In this document: positions 19,249 to 28,725 of the stretch, one piece after another
Layout: every line of letters begins with the position of its first letter
Position numbering within the stretch: position 1 is the first letter of the stretch
DNA from: Mesorhizobium_K sp040049215
Lineage (GTDB): Bacteria > Pseudomonadota > Alphaproteobacteria > Rhizobiales > Rhizobiaceae
NCBI RefSeq assembly: GCF_040049215.1
Contig: NZ_JBDZDN010000002.1
Span: forward strand, 186,001 to 250,000
DNA length: 64,000 bases
Direction of reading: 5' to 3'
Program-made: the position numbers and the translations under genes
The notes under the pieces: model-generated
Databases searched by the model: none
Seen by the model: the letters and a program-made list of their open reading frames with translations, nothing else
What the model was told of the DNA's origin: nothing

Positions 19249-19842
19249 CTAGTGCGCGACCGGCAAGGTACCGATATCGGGATGAATTTCGGCAGCCATA
19301 AGGCCCTTGTCGCCGCGGCCGTAGCGAACCAGAACGACCTGTCCTGGCCGCAACTCCGTCAGACCGTAACGCCTGAGCGTCTCCATATGCACGAAGATGT
19401 CTTCCGTGCCATCGCCGCGCGTCAGGAAGCCGAACCCCTTGGTGCGGTTGAACCATTTGACCAGCGCGCGCTCCAGCCCGCTCTCTGGCGTCACGACCAC
19501 ATGCGTGCGCTGCTCCTGCAACTCGGCCGGATGCACCGCCGTGGAGTTGTCCATGGAGAGCACGCGGAACGCCTGCAGTCCGCGATCGCCCTGCTTGACC
19601 AGGCAGACCACCCTCGAGCCTTCGAGCGCCGTGTGAAAACCGTCTCGCCTGAGGCAGGTCACATGGAGGAGAACGTCGCCGAACTGGCCGTCGTCGGGCA
19701 GGACGAAACCATAGCCCTTCGCGACGTCGAACCACTTGATGGCGCCGGAAACTTCAACGACTGCCGCATCGCCGCCTTCGTTGCCGACGAAGGCTTCGTC
19801 TCCGATTCCCTCACGCCTCGCGATAGAGGCTTTTTCCCCCAT
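19249..19842 (-). CDS. Double cold-shock-domain protein
   Basis: A 197-residue nucleic-acid binding protein with two cold-shock domains. The first (about residues 30-95) has IKWFDVAKGYGFVLPDD, the second (about 125-190) VKWFNRTKGFGFLTRGDG with DIFVHMETLRRYG. The RNP1-like motifs (KGYGFV, KGFGFL) are intact, so both domains should bind single-stranded RNA or DNA. Rhizobiales carry such tandem proteins beside the usual single-domain CspA. It precedes the DUF192 gene, with which it probably shares a transcript. Confidence 0.92.
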   Translation of the reverse strand: MGEKASIARREGIGDEAFVGNEGGDAAVVEVSGAIKWFDVAKGYGFVLPDDGQFGDVLLHVTCLRRDGFHTALEGSRVVCLVKQGDRGLQAFRVLSMDNSTAVHPAELQEQRTHVVVTPESGLERALVKWFNRTKGFGFLTRGDGTEDIFVHMETLRRYGLTELRPGQVVLVRYGRGDKGLMAAEIHPDIGTLPVAH

Positions 19843-20059
19843 CAGAACGCCCCCTGTCGTGGACTGGCACAGCTGATTCTAGGCTCAAGATTAACACTGT
19901 GCGTAAGCTTATGTGCAAGGCCTGCTCTGGCTTTTTTCACATATGCACTAGGTTTTGGAGGTCTCATGGTAAATCCCGGCCAGTAAAGCCCGTCGCTGCA
20001 GGTTGCCGACCGGTGTGAGCCGCCCTATGTTCCCGCACCCAGATCTCCGAGGATGAAAC

Positions 20060-20500
20060 ATGCGCTATCTGCACACCATGGTCCGCGTCGCCGACATAGA
20101 CGCGTCGCTCGATTTCTACGTCAGCAAGCTCGGTCTGAAGGAAGTCCGCCGCTATGAGAATCAGCAGGGCCGCTACACGCTGATCTTCCTTGCCGCTCCC
20201 GAAGACGAGCACAGCGGCGTCACCGAAAAAGCGCCGCTGGTCGAGTTGACCTACAATTGGGATCCGGAAGACTACAAGGGCGGCCGCAATTTCGGCCACC
20301 TCGCCTATGAGGTCGACAACATCTACGAGACCTGCCAGCGCCTGATGGACGCCGGTGTCACAATCAACCGTCCGCCGCGCGACGGCAACATGGCCTTCAT
20401 CAAGTCGCCGGACGGCATTTCCATCGAACTGCTGCAGAAAGGACCGGCTCTCGCAAAGGCCGAACCCTGGGCTTCGATGGCCAACACCGGAAGCTGGTGA
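20060..20500 (+). CDS. gloA: Lactoylglutathione lyase (glyoxalase I)
   Basis: A 146-residue VOC-fold enzyme turning the methylglyoxal-glutathione hemithioacetal into S-lactoylglutathione. Metal ligands are in the expected places: His5 (MRYLHTMVRV), a Glu in LVELTYNW, His in FGHLAYEVD and Glu in ISIELLQK. GAGGATGAAAC before the ATG is the ribosome binding site. It is a single-gene unit. The length matches the bacterial Ni-type GloA. Confidence 0.95.
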   Translation: MRYLHTMVRVADIDASLDFYVSKLGLKEVRRYENQQGRYTLIFLAAPEDEHSGVTEKAPLVELTYNWDPEDYKGGRNFGHLAYEVDNIYETCQRLMDAGVTINRPPRDGNMAFIKSPDGISIELLQKGPALAKAEPWASMANTGSW

Positions 20501-20515
20501 CGCGCCTTCTTCCTG

Positions 20516-21049
20516 TCACTTGATCGCGTCGGCCATTTTGGCCAGCGCGATCACCGTGTTCCAGTTGCGCGCCGTGTTGGGCACGCCGATTCCCTTGTCG
20601 AATTTTTCGGCGAGCTTCGACGTTCCAAAACCATTCGGCGTGTGCAGATAGGCGACCTTGCCGACGACCTCGATGCGCTCGCCGCCTTTCGCAAACGCGC
20701 GCAGGGCCTCCACCCTCCCCTCCTCCGGCGTCTCGGCCAGAACCGCCGCATGGAGGAATTTCGGAACCTCGACCGCCTTAGGGAACGGGTTGCTCGCGAT
20801 CAGATCGGCCCATTCTTCTCGCGTCACCACATGCACGGCCTTGTCGAAGCCGAATTCCTGCCTCGCGATCTTCGCGACGTCGGTCGTGACGCTCGCTGCG
20901 CTCTTTCGTGAAGACAAGACGGCGTTGCCGCTGTTGATATAGGTCGCGACATCCTTGAAGCCTGCCGCCGTCAGCGCCTCGCGCAGCGGTTTGGTTGGCA
21001 GCTGCGTCGCGCCGCCGACGCCGCGAAAGAGAATGATGTAGACGGTCAT
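20516..21049 (-). CDS. DUF1697 family protein
   Basis: A 177-residue DUF1697 protein: VYIILFRGVGGATQLPTKPL, AAGFKDVATYINSGNAVLSS and the C-terminal NTARNWNTVIALAKMA are the usual conserved blocks. Function is unknown; no catalytic residues are evident. The ATG at 21049 overlaps the ilvA stop as ATGA, so the gene is translationally coupled to ilvA. A longer frame to 21100 would run inside ilvA and is unlikely. Confidence 0.88.
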   Translation of the reverse strand: MTVYIILFRGVGGATQLPTKPLREALTAAGFKDVATYINSGNAVLSSRKSAASVTTDVAKIARQEFGFDKAVHVVTREEWADLIASNPFPKAVEVPKFLHAAVLAETPEEGRVEALRAFAKGGERIEVVGKVAYLHTPNGFGTSKLAEKFDKGIGVPNTARNWNTVIALAKMADAIK

Positions 21050-22302
21050 ATCACCAGCCCGGCGATCGTCTCGTTGTCGGTGATATCCTGATAGGCCCAT
21101 CCCGCTTCGTGGAAGCGTTTCGCCAGCACGTCGAAATTCCTGCGGTCCTTCGTCTCGATGCCGATCAGCACCGAGCCGAAATTGCGCGCCGACTTTTTCA
21201 GATATTCGAAGCGCGCGATGTCGTCGTCAGGCCCGAGCAGATCGAGGAAATCGCGCAGCGCGCCGGGCCGCTGCGGGAAGCGGAAGACGAAATATTTCTT
21301 CAGCCCCTCGAAGCGCAGCGCGCGCTCCTTGACGTCGGGCAGCCGCTCGAAATCGAAATTGCCGCCGGAGACCACGCAGACAATCGTCTTGCCGCGAAGC
21401 TCCTTCTTCGCAAAATCCTTCAGCGCGTCGATCGCCAGCGCGCCCGCCGGCTCCAACACGACGCCCTCGACGTTGAGCATTTCGATCATCGTCGCGCAAA
21501 GCCGGTTCTCGGGTATCAGCCGCACTGAGTCCGCCGGGAAATCCCTGAGGTGCCGGAACGGCTCGCGGCCGATCTCGCCGACCGCCGCGCCGTCGACGAA
21601 ATTGTCGACGCTTTCAAGCCTCACGCGCCGACCTGCCGCAAGGCTTTGGGCAAGGCTCGGGGCGCCAGCCGGCTCGCAGAACACGAAGCGCATGTCGCGG
21701 CCGATCTCGTGGAAATATTGCGTGACGCCCGCCGACAATCCGCCGCCGCCGACCGGCAGCACCATCATGTCCGGCGAGCGGCCGCCCGGCATCTGGTCAG
21801 CGACTTCCCAGGCGACGGTCGCCTGCCCCTCGATGATGTCCTTGTGATCGAAGGGCGGCACCATATGCGCCCCGCTCGCCTCGGCGAATTCGAGCGACGC
21901 GCGATAGCAATCATCGAAGAAGTCGCCAAAAAGCCTGATCTCGACGAACTCGCCGCCAAAGAGTTTTGTCTTGTCGATCTTCTGCTGCGGCGTGGTGACG
22001 GGCATGTAGACCACGCCTCTTTTGCCGAAATGCCGGCAGACGAAGGCGAAACCCTGCGCGTGGTTGCCGGCCGAGGCGCAGACGAACAGTTCGGCAGCGG
22101 TGCCGGCGGCCAGCGCATGCCGGAAGAAGTTGAACGCCCCGCGTATCTTGTAGGAGCGGACCGGCGTCAGGTCCTCGCGCTTCAGCAGCACATGAGCGCC
22201 GTACTTCTTCGACAAATAGTCGTTCCGCTGCAGTGGCGTTGCGGGAAACAGTGCGTGCAGGGCCGCCGCCGCTTTCGAAACGCGCTCCGCGAAACTCGTC
22301 AT
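21046..22302 (-). CDS. ilvA: Threonine ammonia-lyase, biosynthetic
   Basis: PLP enzyme deaminating threonine to 2-oxobutyrate, the first step to isoleucine; 418 residues. The PLP lysine is in VRSYKIRGAFNF, the phosphate-binding glycine loop in PVGGGGLSAGV, and the C-terminus has one ACT-like regulatory domain (FRFPQRPGALRDFLDLLGPD), which normally gives isoleucine feedback. The start MTSFAERV (22302) follows GGTGGGAGCG; further in-frame ATGs at 22341 and 22311 lie upstream. It runs into the DUF1697 gene by an ATGA overlap. Confidence 0.94.
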   Translation of the reverse strand: MTSFAERVSKAAAALHALFPATPLQRNDYLSKKYGAHVLLKREDLTPVRSYKIRGAFNFFRHALAAGTAAELFVCASAGNHAQGFAFVCRHFGKRGVVYMPVTTPQQKIDKTKLFGGEFVEIRLFGDFFDDCYRASLEFAEASGAHMVPPFDHKDIIEGQATVAWEVADQMPGGRSPDMMVLPVGGGGLSAGVTQYFHEIGRDMRFVFCEPAGAPSLAQSLAAGRRVRLESVDNFVDGAAVGEIGREPFRHLRDFPADSVRLIPENRLCATMIEMLNVEGVVLEPAGALAIDALKDFAKKELRGKTIVCVVSGGNFDFERLPDVKERALRFEGLKKYFVFRFPQRPGALRDFLDLLGPDDDIARFEYLKKSARNFGSVLIGIETKDRRNFDVLAKRFHEAGWAYQDITDNETIAGLVI

Positions 22303-22601
22303 CGCTCCCACCATATTGACCGCATGGCTGCCGCTCTCCACGCTTTTGCGCTATCGCATATCCGCGCGGTCGAGGCCACGCCGAAGTCCTGTCTCGGCAA
22401 TCGGACAACAAGGTGTCCGCATATCGGCCGACATCGCGCGCTTCACCGGCGGCGATCCATTTTGGCTTTCACGCAACAGGGCGACGGCCGTCGACCGCGC
22501 CAGGGCCGTTTCTGCCCTCTTCGCCTTGCTAATGCCTTTATCAGGCGTTCGGGGAAGGTATGCCTCAAGAAACAGGCCGAATGGCCGGAGAATTGTAGAC
22601 T

Positions 22602-23681
22602 GTGTTGAAAATCAAACTTTTATCCGCGGCGCTTGCTCTCGTCTGCGCCGGCTGCATGACCAACGACAACGCCACCGATCTGATCGGCACCGCGGCCGTG
22701 CCGGTCCCGGTCAGCGAGATCGCCGGCAACCACTCGATCTTCGTCGCCACCACGCGCGAAGCGTCGGCGGACGCCAAGGTGTTCAACAATTCGCGCTCGC
22801 CCAAGCTGAACTTCGCCCGTGTTAACGTGACGGTGCCGAAGGCGCACGAGACCGGCCAGATCGAACGCAACAAGCCCGGCAAGGCCGACGACCCGTTGAA
22901 GTTCTTCACGGCAACCGAGGTCGTCGCCTATGAAGCGCAGCCGCAATTCTCCTCGGCGCTGAGCGCCGACATCGCGGCGCGCGGCGGCCGCGCCATGATC
23001 TTCATTCATGGCTACAACACATCCTTCGACAGCGCCGTCTACCGCGCCACGCAGATCGCCCACGATTCCGGCTATCCGGGAACGCCGGTTCTGTTCTCCT
23101 GGGCGTCGGGCGGCACGACCAAGGACTATGTCTACGACCGCGAGAGCGCCAGCGTCGCCCGCGACCAGCTCGAGGCCACGCTTCGCCTGCTTGCCCAGTC
23201 CGGCGCGCGCCGCATCGACATCGTCGCGCATTCGATGGGCACCTGGGTCACGATGGAGGCGCTGCGTCAGCTTGCGCTCTCCCGCGACCGCGATCTCGGC
23301 GGCAAGCTCGGCGACGTGGTGCTGGCCTCGCCCGACATCGATTTCGACGTCTTCAAGAGCCAGATGCGCCGCTACGGCAAGCCGGACCGGCCGTTCTTCC
23401 TGATGATTTCGGCCGATGACCGCGCCCTCAAGCTTTCCGGCATCATCGCCGGCAACCGCCCTCGCGTCGGCGGCTACGGCAACCAGGCCGAACTCGCCGA
23501 ACTCGGCGTCATCGTCGTCGACCTGTCGCAAGAGAAGAGCGCGGATCGGCTGAACCACACCAAGTTCGCCGACAATCCAACGCTGGTCAGGCTGCTCGGA
23601 CAGCGCCTGCGCGAGGACGACGGTTACGCCAGCGACCGCGAGGTGACCGACCGCATCACCGCGCTCGGCCAAGGCTCTTAG
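22602..23681 (+). CDS. DUF900 alpha/beta hydrolase lipoprotein, copy 1
   Basis: A 359-residue lipoprotein hydrolase starting at GTG. The signal ends in the lipobox ALVCAGC, so a membrane anchor at Cys18 is predicted. The DUF900 body contains HSIFVATTRE, the oxyanion strand IFIHGYNTSFD, nucleophile elbow IVAHSMGTWV, and the late blocks VVLASPDIDFDVFK and RLNHTKFADNPTLVRLLGQR. The family is Rhizobiales-rich and its substrate is unknown. The next gene is a close paralogue in the same orientation. The gene is divergent from ilvA; the 299 bases between them hold both promoters. Confidence 0.87.
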   Translation: MLKIKLLSAALALVCAGCMTNDNATDLIGTAAVPVPVSEIAGNHSIFVATTREASADAKVFNNSRSPKLNFARVNVTVPKAHETGQIERNKPGKADDPLKFFTATEVVAYEAQPQFSSALSADIAARGGRAMIFIHGYNTSFDSAVYRATQIAHDSGYPGTPVLFSWASGGTTKDYVYDRESASVARDQLEATLRLLAQSGARRIDIVAHSMGTWVTMEALRQLALSRDRDLGGKLGDVVLASPDIDFDVFKSQMRRYGKPDRPFFLMISADDRALKLSGIIAGNRPRVGGYGNQAELAELGVIVVDLSQEKSADRLNHTKFADNPTLVRLLGQRLREDDGYASDREVTDRITALGQGS

Positions 23682-23798
23682 AGCGCTTCGGGCGCGCCGG
23701 CCGGTCCGGGGCGGGAGCTTTTGCGCTGGACCAGGCACCGTTCTAGCCCTATCGGTGCTCGCAAGCGCCCTGCAGGGATGGCGCCGGAGGTGAGTGTA

Positions 23799-24932
23799 GT
23801 GCGTCCTAGACTGCTCATTGTCGTGCCGCTCGCGCTGGCCGTTTCCGCCTGCGCCACCGAACGCAAGCACGAGCTGTTCGCGGACGAATTGCGTCCTGTG
23901 CCTGCTTCCGAAGTCGCCGCCAAGCACGAAATCTTCGTCGCTACCACGCGGCTCCAGGCCGAGGACAAACGCCTCGTTTTCAGCCGCGACCGCTCCGATA
24001 TGCTCGCCTTCGCCCGGATCGGGGTCACCGTGCCCAAGAACCACGAAATCGGCACGATCGAGCGCGCCAAGGACGGCAATCCGGGCGACCCCGCCAAGGA
24101 TTTCACGGCCACGGACCTGACAATCTACGATTCGGGTGCAGCCTTCAGCACCGCGGTCGCCGACAACGGAGATCGCGTCCTGGTCTTCGTGCACGGCTAC
24201 AACACCGGCTTCGACGACGGCGTCTATCGCGTCACCCAGATCGCGCACGACATGGGCTATCCCGGCACGCCGGTTCTGTTCTCCTGGGCGTCCGGCGCCA
24301 GGACCCGCGACTATGTCTACGACAAGGACTCGAGCACCGCCGCCCGCGACGATCTCGAGGCGACACTGGTGACGCTGTCCAGAACCCGCGGCGTGAAGAG
24401 CATTGATATCATCGCCCATTCCATGGGCAACTGGGTGGCGGTGGAGGCGCTGCGCCAGCTCGCCATCGCCGGCAACCGCGATCTCGGCGGCAAGCTAGGC
24501 TATGTCATTCTCGCGTCGCCCGACATCGACGTTGACATCTTCAAGAAGCAGATGATCCGTTACGGCAAGCCTGACAGACCCTTCGTCGTGCTGCTGTCGG
24601 CCGACGACAAGGCATTGGGCTTCTCAAGTCGCATCGCCGGCAAGAAGGCGCGCGTCGGCGACGATGCGAATGCCGACGAACTGGCGGCTCTGGGTGTGGT
24701 CGTGGTCGATCTCAGCCAGACGCAGTCCGGAGACAAGCTCAACCACGCGAAATTCGCCGACAATCCGGTGCTCGTCCAGTTGCTTGGCCAGAGGCTGCGC
24801 ATGCCCGAAAGCCTGCGTCCCACGCAAGAGCAAGCCAACGAGCGCGTCAACCGGCTGGCAAGCTCAGTCGGTCAGGCGACCTCGATCGTCGTGACGACAC
24901 CGCTCAGGATCTTCACGGTAGGGTCCGAATGA
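23799..24932 (+). CDS. DUF900 alpha/beta hydrolase lipoprotein, copy 2
   Basis: Tandem paralogue of the gene upstream. The start is the GTG at 23799, fixed by GGAGGTGA four bases before it; in-frame codons run upstream to 23721 but have no such site. The protein is 377 residues with lipobox AVSAC (Cys17), VFVHGYNTGFDDGVY, elbow IIAHSMGNWVAVEAL, and VILASPDIDVDIFKKQMI. The core lines up with copy 1 over almost the full length, while the C-terminus has an extra 30-residue tail. The 117 bases between the copies and their separate ribosome sites leave co-transcription open. Confidence 0.87.
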   Translation: MRPRLLIVVPLALAVSACATERKHELFADELRPVPASEVAAKHEIFVATTRLQAEDKRLVFSRDRSDMLAFARIGVTVPKNHEIGTIERAKDGNPGDPAKDFTATDLTIYDSGAAFSTAVADNGDRVLVFVHGYNTGFDDGVYRVTQIAHDMGYPGTPVLFSWASGARTRDYVYDKDSSTAARDDLEATLVTLSRTRGVKSIDIIAHSMGNWVAVEALRQLAIAGNRDLGGKLGYVILASPDIDVDIFKKQMIRYGKPDRPFVVLLSADDKALGFSSRIAGKKARVGDDANADELAALGVVVVDLSQTQSGDKLNHAKFADNPVLVQLLGQRLRMPESLRPTQEQANERVNRLASSVGQATSIVVTTPLRIFTVGSE

Positions 24933-24947
24933 CGGCCGGGTAACTGC

Positions 24948-26765
24948 CTAGACGAAAAGCTCGACCTTCTCGAACGTCCTGACATCCACCAGCCCAACGT
25001 CGGAGATCCTGAGTTCCGGGATCACGACCAGCGCCAGCAGGGAGTGCTGCATATAGGCGTTGTTGAGCGTGCACCCGCAGGCGCGCATCGCTTCGGTCAG
25101 TCTGCCGGCCTTCGCCGCCACGATCTCGGCGCGCTCGTCCGACATCAGGCCGGCGATCGGCATCTCCACCAGTGCAAGCTCCCTGCCCTTGGAGAACAGC
25201 ACCACGCCGCCGCCGACTTCGGCCAGACGGTTCGCGGCGAGCGCCATGTCCTGCTTGTTGGTGCCGACGACGATCATGTGGTGGCTGTCATGCGCGACGG
25301 TCGAGGCTAGCGCGCAATCCTCCTTGTAGCCGAAGCCGGAGACCAGCGCGTTGACCACCTTGCCGGTGCCCTTGTGGCGCTCGACCACCGCGATCTGGCA
25401 GATGTCGTTCGCCCGGTCCATCGCGACCAGCCCCTCCTCCACCGGCAGGTCGGCCTCCAGCGCCTTGGTCGGCGCTTGGTTCTCGATCACGCCGATGACC
25501 CGCGCTCTGACCTCGTTGGCGCCGGCCGGCGCCTTGATGTCGAAATCCTTCGCCTCGATCGTCCTGCCGACATGCACCGTATTGCGCGCGCTCTGCGGAT
25601 AGTCATAGGGCGGGATGTCGATGACGAGCTTGCCGGCTTCGGCGGCCAGCATGCCGCGCGCGTAGACCTGGTCGATCTTCATCCCGGCTAGGTCCTCAAC
25701 GATCAGGAAATCTGCGGACCGCCCCGGCGCGATCGAGCCGATCTCTCGCTCCAGCCCGAAATGCTGCGCGGTGTTCAGCGTCGCCATCTGGATCGCCGTC
25801 ACCGGCTTCAGCCCCTGCGCTATGGCGTGGCGCAGCACGCGGTCCATATGGCCTTCATTGACCAGCGTGCCGGAATGGCTGTCGTCGGTGCAGAGGATGA
25901 AATTGCGGGGATCGATGCCTTGCTCCGTCACCGCCTTCACCTGTTCGGCCACGTCGAACCATGCCGAGCCGAGCCGCAGCATCGCCTTCATGCCGAGCCG
26001 CACGCGGGCGATTGCGTCTGCGGCTCGCGTCCCTTCGTGATCATCCTCCGGTCCGCCCGCGACATAGCCCGCGAAAGGCAATCCGAGGTCCGGCGAGGCA
26101 TAGTGGCCGCCGACGGTCTTGCCGGCCTTCATGGTCGCGGCGATCTCGCCGGCCATCTTCGGGTCGTTGGCCGAGACACCAGGAAAGTTCATCACCTCGC
26201 CAAGCCCGATGATGTTTTCCCAGCCCATCGCCTCGGCGACTTCGGCGACGCCGAGCGTCGCGCCCGGGTTTTCCAGCCCTGGCGCCGACGGCACGCAGGA
26301 CGGCATCTGCACATGCACGTTGACGGGCATAGCCAGCGCCTCGTCATGCATCAGCCTGACGCCGGGCAGCCCGAGCACGTTGGCGATCTCGTGCGGGTCG
26401 ATGAACATCGAGGTCGTGCCGTGCGGGATCACCGCGCGGCAAAATTCCGTCACCGTCACCATGCCGCTCTCGACGTGCATGTGCCCGTCGCACAGCCCCG
26501 GCACCAGGTGGCGACCGCCGGCATCGACCACCGTCGTCCCCTCGCCGATCGCGTGGCTGGCGTCCGGCCCGCAATACGCAAAACGCCCGCCGGCGATCGC
26601 CAGATCCGTACCGGGAATGACTTCGCCCGAATGCACATTGACCCAGCGCCCGTTGCGCACCACCAGATCTGCCGGTCTGCGTCCCGTCGCGACATCGACC
26701 AGCGTCGTCGCCATCTGGGCCCAGGGTCTCGGCTTTCCCGCGCCATTCGCCGGCCTCTGCGCCAT
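24948..26765 (-). CDS. ade: Adenine deaminase
   Basis: Amidohydrolase-superfamily enzyme (605 residues) releasing ammonia from adenine to give hypoxanthine. Visible metal motifs: GLCDGHMHVESGM (HxH), the Glu of GLGEVMNFPG, KTVGGHYASPD and the Asp in LCTDDSHSG. The C-terminal adenine-deaminase domain includes DSHHMIVVGTNKQDMALA. The start at 26765 lies eight bases after AAGGAGC; the in-frame ATG at 26771 is too close to it. It is divergent from the hypothetical gene beyond 26800. With gpt at 38.8 kb the organism has at least two purine-salvage genes in this window. Confidence 0.93.
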   Translation of the reverse strand: MAQRPANGAGKPRPWAQMATTLVDVATGRRPADLVVRNGRWVNVHSGEVIPGTDLAIAGGRFAYCGPDASHAIGEGTTVVDAGGRHLVPGLCDGHMHVESGMVTVTEFCRAVIPHGTTSMFIDPHEIANVLGLPGVRLMHDEALAMPVNVHVQMPSCVPSAPGLENPGATLGVAEVAEAMGWENIIGLGEVMNFPGVSANDPKMAGEIAATMKAGKTVGGHYASPDLGLPFAGYVAGGPEDDHEGTRAADAIARVRLGMKAMLRLGSAWFDVAEQVKAVTEQGIDPRNFILCTDDSHSGTLVNEGHMDRVLRHAIAQGLKPVTAIQMATLNTAQHFGLEREIGSIAPGRSADFLIVEDLAGMKIDQVYARGMLAAEAGKLVIDIPPYDYPQSARNTVHVGRTIEAKDFDIKAPAGANEVRARVIGVIENQAPTKALEADLPVEEGLVAMDRANDICQIAVVERHKGTGKVVNALVSGFGYKEDCALASTVAHDSHHMIVVGTNKQDMALAANRLAEVGGGVVLFSKGRELALVEMPIAGLMSDERAEIVAAKAGRLTEAMRACGCTLNNAYMQHSLLALVVIPELRISDVGLVDVRTFEKVELFV

Positions 26766-26807
26766 GAACATGCTCCTTGCTTTTGCCGGACTTTGCCAAG
26801 AGAGATC

Positions 26808-27356
26808 GTGAAGCGCCAGTATCCGTCCTCATTCGGACATGCAATGACCAGCAACGTTCCTCCACCGCGGCGCCCGCCGATCCACAACGACGCGTTCACC
26901 GCCCAGGAGGGTGTTCCGCCGCGCGAAACGCTGATGGCGCTTTGCCACCGTCTGTCCACTGCGCTTGGCTTCGACGGCCCCTGGGTGGTCGGCGGCTGGC
27001 AGGTCTCGCTAATCGAGGTGCGACAGGCTGAATACACCGATCCGCTGGAGGCCGATTTCCGTGTCGGCAGGGATGCCATGGAGATGGGAGCCGCGCTTCG
27101 CGTCGACGTGCATCCCTCCGGCTGGATCGAGGCGTGCGTGACAATCGACGGCGTCGGCGAGAAATCTTTCTTCATCGAGCACGTCTACGAGGAGTTCGAA
27201 ATCTGGCCTTCCGGCTCGCCCTGCGAAGCCATCGAGTCTGGCCGCATGGGCAAGCGCTGCGGCTGGCTGCAACTCGAAGCCGAGTTCTGGCCAGACATTG
27301 CTTTCCTGGCAGAAGGCCGATTCATTACGCTGGAGCCCGCCGAGCCCAACCGCTGA
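26808..27356 (+). CDS. Hypothetical protein
   Basis: A 182-residue protein from a GTG preceded by AAGAGAG; an ATG at 26844 would give 170 residues but has no ribosome site. Composition is ordinary, with many Trp (PWVVGGWQVSL, GWIEACVTI, MGKRCGWLQLEAEFW) and a Pro-rich start (NVPPPRRPPIHN). No signal peptide, membrane helix or catalytic motif is apparent, and I do not recognise the family. Codon pattern and the acidic, well-spaced composition look like a real gene and not a shadow of the opposite strand, which has only short frames here. Confidence 0.65.
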   Translation: MKRQYPSSFGHAMTSNVPPPRRPPIHNDAFTAQEGVPPRETLMALCHRLSTALGFDGPWVVGGWQVSLIEVRQAEYTDPLEADFRVGRDAMEMGAALRVDVHPSGWIEACVTIDGVGEKSFFIEHVYEEFEIWPSGSPCEAIESGRMGKRCGWLQLEAEFWPDIAFLAEGRFITLEPAEPNR

Positions 27357-27522
27357 GCTGTCATCCGGGCGTTGGCGGCGATCTAAGCCTTTCGTCTACA
27401 AGATCGCGGCAATTGCTTCCGAAGCAGGATTTCGGTTGATTTTCCGCGCGAAACGCCAATGCTGGGCAAACAAACGCCCACTTTGGGATCATCAGGGCGG
27501 AACAATCTCTGGGAGGAAGCAA

Positions 27523-28500
27523 ATGAAATCCATCTTAGCATCGATCGCCCTCGCCACGGCCACCCTCGCGCTGCCGCAAGCCGCCTCCGCTCAGGCCTAT
27601 CCGGAGCGCACCATCACCGTGGTCGTGCCGTTCGCGGCCGGCGGCCCGACCGATACCGTCACCCGCCTTGTCGCAGAAGCCATGTCCAAGGATCTCGGCC
27701 AGCAGGTGATCGTCGAGAATGTCGGCGGCGCCGGCGGCACGCTCGGTGCCGGCCGCGTGGCATCGGCCGAGCCCGACGGCTACACGCTGCTCCTCCACCA
27801 TATCGGCATGGCGACCAGCGCTACGCTCTACCGCAAGCTGCCATACGATACGCTCAACGCCTTCGAATATGTTGGCCTCGTCACCGACGTGCCGATGACG
27901 ATCGTCGCCCGCAAGGACCTCGAGCCTACCGACCTCAAAGGCCTGATCGAATACGCCAAGGCCAACAAGGACACCGTCAGCGTCGCCAATGCCGGCATCG
28001 GCGCGGCGTCGCATCTTTGCGGCATGATGTTCATGAGCGCCATCGAGACGCCGCTCGTCACCGTCCCCTACAAGGGTACCGGTCCTGCCATGACCGACCT
28101 GCTCGGCGGCCAGGTCGACATCATGTGCGACCAGACCACCAACACGACCAAGCAGATCCAGGGTGGCACCATCAAGGCCTATGCGGTGACGTCCGCTGCC
28201 CGTCTCGACGTGCTTCCCGATGTCCCGACCGCCGAGGAAGGTGGCCTGCCCGGTTTCCAGGTCGGTATCTGGCACGGCCTCTATGCGCCGAAGGGCACCC
28301 CTGCGGAGGCTACGGAACGCCTGTCGAAATCGCTGCAGGTTGCGCTGAAGGATCCCAACGTGGTGGCACGCTTCGCCGAACTCGGCACCGCCCCGTCGCC
28401 GGAAGCCGACGCGACGCCGGCCGCGCTCAAGGCCAAGCTCGAAAGCGAGATCGCGCGCTGGAAGCCGATCATCGACGCCGCCGGACAGTACGCGGACTGA
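27523..28500 (+). CDS. tctC: Tripartite tricarboxylate transporter, periplasmic binding protein
   Basis: A 325-residue Bug/TctC solute receptor. The ATG follows GGGAGGAAG. The signal peptide ends ...LPQAASAQA, and the mature protein begins YPERTITVVVPFAAGGPTDT, the family signature; also ENVGGAGGTLGAGRVASAEP and VPYKGTGPAMTDLLGGQVDI, which surround the carboxylate pocket. It captures a di- or tricarboxylate or related organic acid for the TctAB permease encoded just downstream. The actual ligand is not readable. No TctDE two-component regulator is found nearby. Confidence 0.94.
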   Translation: MKSILASIALATATLALPQAASAQAYPERTITVVVPFAAGGPTDTVTRLVAEAMSKDLGQQVIVENVGGAGGTLGAGRVASAEPDGYTLLLHHIGMATSATLYRKLPYDTLNAFEYVGLVTDVPMTIVARKDLEPTDLKGLIEYAKANKDTVSVANAGIGAASHLCGMMFMSAIETPLVTVPYKGTGPAMTDLLGGQVDIMCDQTTNTTKQIQGGTIKAYAVTSAARLDVLPDVPTAEEGGLPGFQVGIWHGLYAPKGTPAEATERLSKSLQVALKDPNVVARFAELGTAPSPEADATPAALKAKLESEIARWKPIIDAAGQYAD

Positions 28501-28529
28501 TCTGCGCTTTCGCAAACATGGAAAGCAGG

Positions 28530-28565
28530 AAACCCGGCGCCGCCGCAGTGCGGCGTCCGGTTTTT
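28530..28565 (+). terminator. Intercistronic hairpin between tctC and tctB
   Basis: AAACCCGGCGCCGC pairs imperfectly with GCGGCGTCCGGTTTTT around a short loop, ending in five T. It sits 30 bases after tctC. Such partial terminators let the binding protein be made in excess over the permease; that effect is inferred. Confidence 0.65.
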
Positions 28566-28725
28566 CAAGCCCGCTCCGGCCGCTCGCCGGCACTTGTCTC
28601 GCGGTTCCGCCAGGCACAGTATGGGGATCGGAGGAGAGCTTAGTTCTTATTCCTCAAACGGACAGACAAAAAGACGATCGGCCAGCGGCCCGATATCCCA
28701 AGCCGCCGACACGGAGGGGACACTC

